This document shows positions 13,178-14,208 of a stretch of 14,208 bases of DNA, piece after piece. Below the pieces are notes generated by a model. The model saw only the letters and a list, made by a program, of their open reading frames with translations. It had not been told where the DNA came from and did no database searches. Source of the DNA: Methanomicrobiales archaeon (GTDB lineage Archaea; Halobacteriota; Methanomicrobia; Methanomicrobiales; Methanoculleaceae); contig JAAYND010000053.1 of assembly GCA_012521035.1 (NCBI GenBank), positions 1 to 14,208 on the forward strand. The letters are read 5' to 3'. The position numbers and the translations under genes were made by a program. The stretch's first letter is position 1. Every line of letters starts with the position of its first letter.

Positions 13178-14208
13178 TTACCTCGCCGGGGTGATGAGCG
13201 AGCGCTCACCGGCGGGCATAAACTCACGGATTGCACCCTTCGCGAACTCACGGCGGGGTTCGGCGAAGTCGAACTTCAGGGCCGGGTCGGCGAAGCAGAC
13301 CTTGACGAGCGGGCTGTAACAGAACCCATCGCCACGGCCGTAGTGAGCACCGCCGACGATAGCGGCGTACTCGCCCTGGTGGCCGACGTTCATCGCGTAG
13401 TTCGGGTAGTTTGGACCACGCAGTTCGCCCATCAGACCGCGGTCGGGCTCCATGGAGAGCGAGTTTGCCGATCCGCACTGGTCCTGGAGGTCGTAGCCGA
13501 AGAATCCGAGACGTGACCAGCCGTCCTTGTGCAGGAGCATCGAGAGGTACCAGCCGTTGAGACCGGCGTTCGAGTTCCCGGTTGCGATCGAACAGGTCAG
13601 ACCGCAGGCAGCGGCGATGACACCGGCACGCTGGGATCCACCGAAGTGGTCTTCCATCATGGTCGGGAACTGCTCGTACTGCTCCATGGCGTTGAGGGTG
13701 ACCTCGGTTGCCAGGTCGTTGACGACGTCCTGGGTCGGTTTGACCTTGTCGCCCACGCTCGGGTTCCTCCAGTCGACGTTGTACTTCTCCTTGATGTAGT
13801 CCATGCCGTAGTAGGTGTACTCATCGAGGATGTTGTCGGTGTAGGCCGCGGTTGCGTACTGGGTGAATCCGACACCGCCGGACATGTAGGAGCCGAGCCA
13901 GATCTGGTCAAAGAGCATGACACCGGCACCGACGACCTCAAGGGAGGCCTTTGCGGGGTCGTTTGGATACTTCCGGTTCGCCTGGATGATGTCGCTGAAG
14001 AGACCGAACTTGATACCGCCGGGCTCGTTTGGACCACGGGCACGCCGGGCGGGCAGGAGCGAGGCCATCTGGACGACGCCTGCGTGCTTTGCAGCGTAGG
14101 AGAGGTCAGCGACGGCTGCCTCACCGGCGCACATACGGTAGGCGGCGATGAAGGACATACCGATCTGCATCGCAGACCACCGGGAGGTCGTTCCACCGTC
14201 ACAGGTCC
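13178..14208 (-). CDS. mcrA: methyl-coenzyme M reductase subunit alpha, C-terminal part (partial at right edge)
   Basis: About 343 C-terminal residues of a subunit of roughly 560-570; the N-terminus lies beyond the edge. MCR joins methyl-coenzyme M and coenzyme B to release methane, using Ni-F430. Visible landmarks are GTTSRWSAMQIGMSF, the region of the N-methyl-His (AAKHAGV), the 5-methyl-Arg region (ARRARGPNEPGG), the active-site Tyr in GGVGFTQYATAAYTDN, and GFFGYDLQDQCGSANS with the thioglycine, Tyr and methyl-Cys positions. The second-half motif RGPNYPNYAMNVGHQGEY is intact and the end is REFMPAGERSLITPAR. The residue matching 2-methyl-Gln of the Methanothermobacter enzyme appears to be Asn (ATGNSNAGLNGWY). 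Normally this is the last gene of mcrBDCGA, consistent with the terminator downstream. Confidence 0.98.
   Translation of the reverse strand, partial: TCDGGTTSRWSAMQIGMSFIAAYRMCAGEAAVADLSYAAKHAGVVQMASLLPARRARGPNEPGGIKFGLFSDIIQANRKYPNDPAKASLEVVGAGVMLFDQIWLGSYMSGGVGFTQYATAAYTDNILDEYTYYGMDYIKEKYNVDWRNPSVGDKVKPTQDVVNDLATEVTLNAMEQYEQFPTMMEDHFGGSQRAGVIAAACGLTCSIATGNSNAGLNGWYLSMLLHKDGWSRLGFFGYDLQDQCGSANSLSMEPDRGLMGELRGPNYPNYAMNVGHQGEYAAIVGGAHYGRGDGFCYSPLVKVCFADPALKFDFAEPRREFAKGAIREFMPAGERSLITPAR

Overview
The window is high-GC archaeal DNA, and it ends inside mcrA, the gene for the alpha subunit of methyl-coenzyme M reductase. The organism is therefore a methanogen. The McrA wording, the high GC, the many ATC/GAC/CGG codons and the TATA-type promoters fit a Methanomicrobiales genome, most like Methanoculleus; the genus is inferred, not proven. 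I see no rRNA, tRNA, CRISPR array, insertion sequence or integrase.

Layout. At 1-393 there is a possible 3' end of a plus-strand gene (2-109), then a minus-strand remnant of a membrane-anchored surface protein whose last two segments sit in different frames, followed by a terminator hairpin (123-162). At 394-4002 lies a tight four-gene plus-strand operon: a Yip1-like membrane protein, a secreted Ig-like (COG1361/CARDB-type) protein with a C-terminal anchor, a LolD/MacB-class ABC ATPase and a MacB/FtsX-type permease. It closes with a hairpin plus T6 that begins inside the last stop codon. At 3993-5378 is a minus-strand set: a YtfJ/GerW-family protein, a DUF2953 protein, and a small third protein that looks like a degenerate YtfJ paralogue. 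At 5484-6326 is a SAM-dependent methyltransferase, convergent with a YdjM-type membrane protein (6330-6905). At 7048-9541 a TrpB2-type tryptophan synthase beta chain is followed 13 nt later by a COG3199-type ATP-NAD kinase-like protein. This gene overlaps tail to tail with a seven-repeat TPR protein (9525-10355). From 12896 down to 10471 a minus-strand run encodes DinB (Y-family polymerase, with a C-terminal PCNA-binding motif), a membrane-anchored Clp-fold serine protease and an HNH nuclease-like protein. The 3' part of mcrA fills 13178-14208.

How the genes may work together. The first operon looks like an archaeal counterpart of MacAB/Lol machinery, in which an anchored Ig-like protein takes the extracytoplasmic place of MacA. 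The YtfJ-DUF2953 pair is best known from endospore formers, so its presence in a non-sporulating methanogen is notable. The dinB-protease-HNH run may be a small DNA-damage or mutagenesis cluster, but only gene order suggests this. Promoters can be placed by TATA elements. Both trpB2 and the divergent YdjM-type gene have TATA boxes so close to their start codons that leaderless mRNAs are likely.
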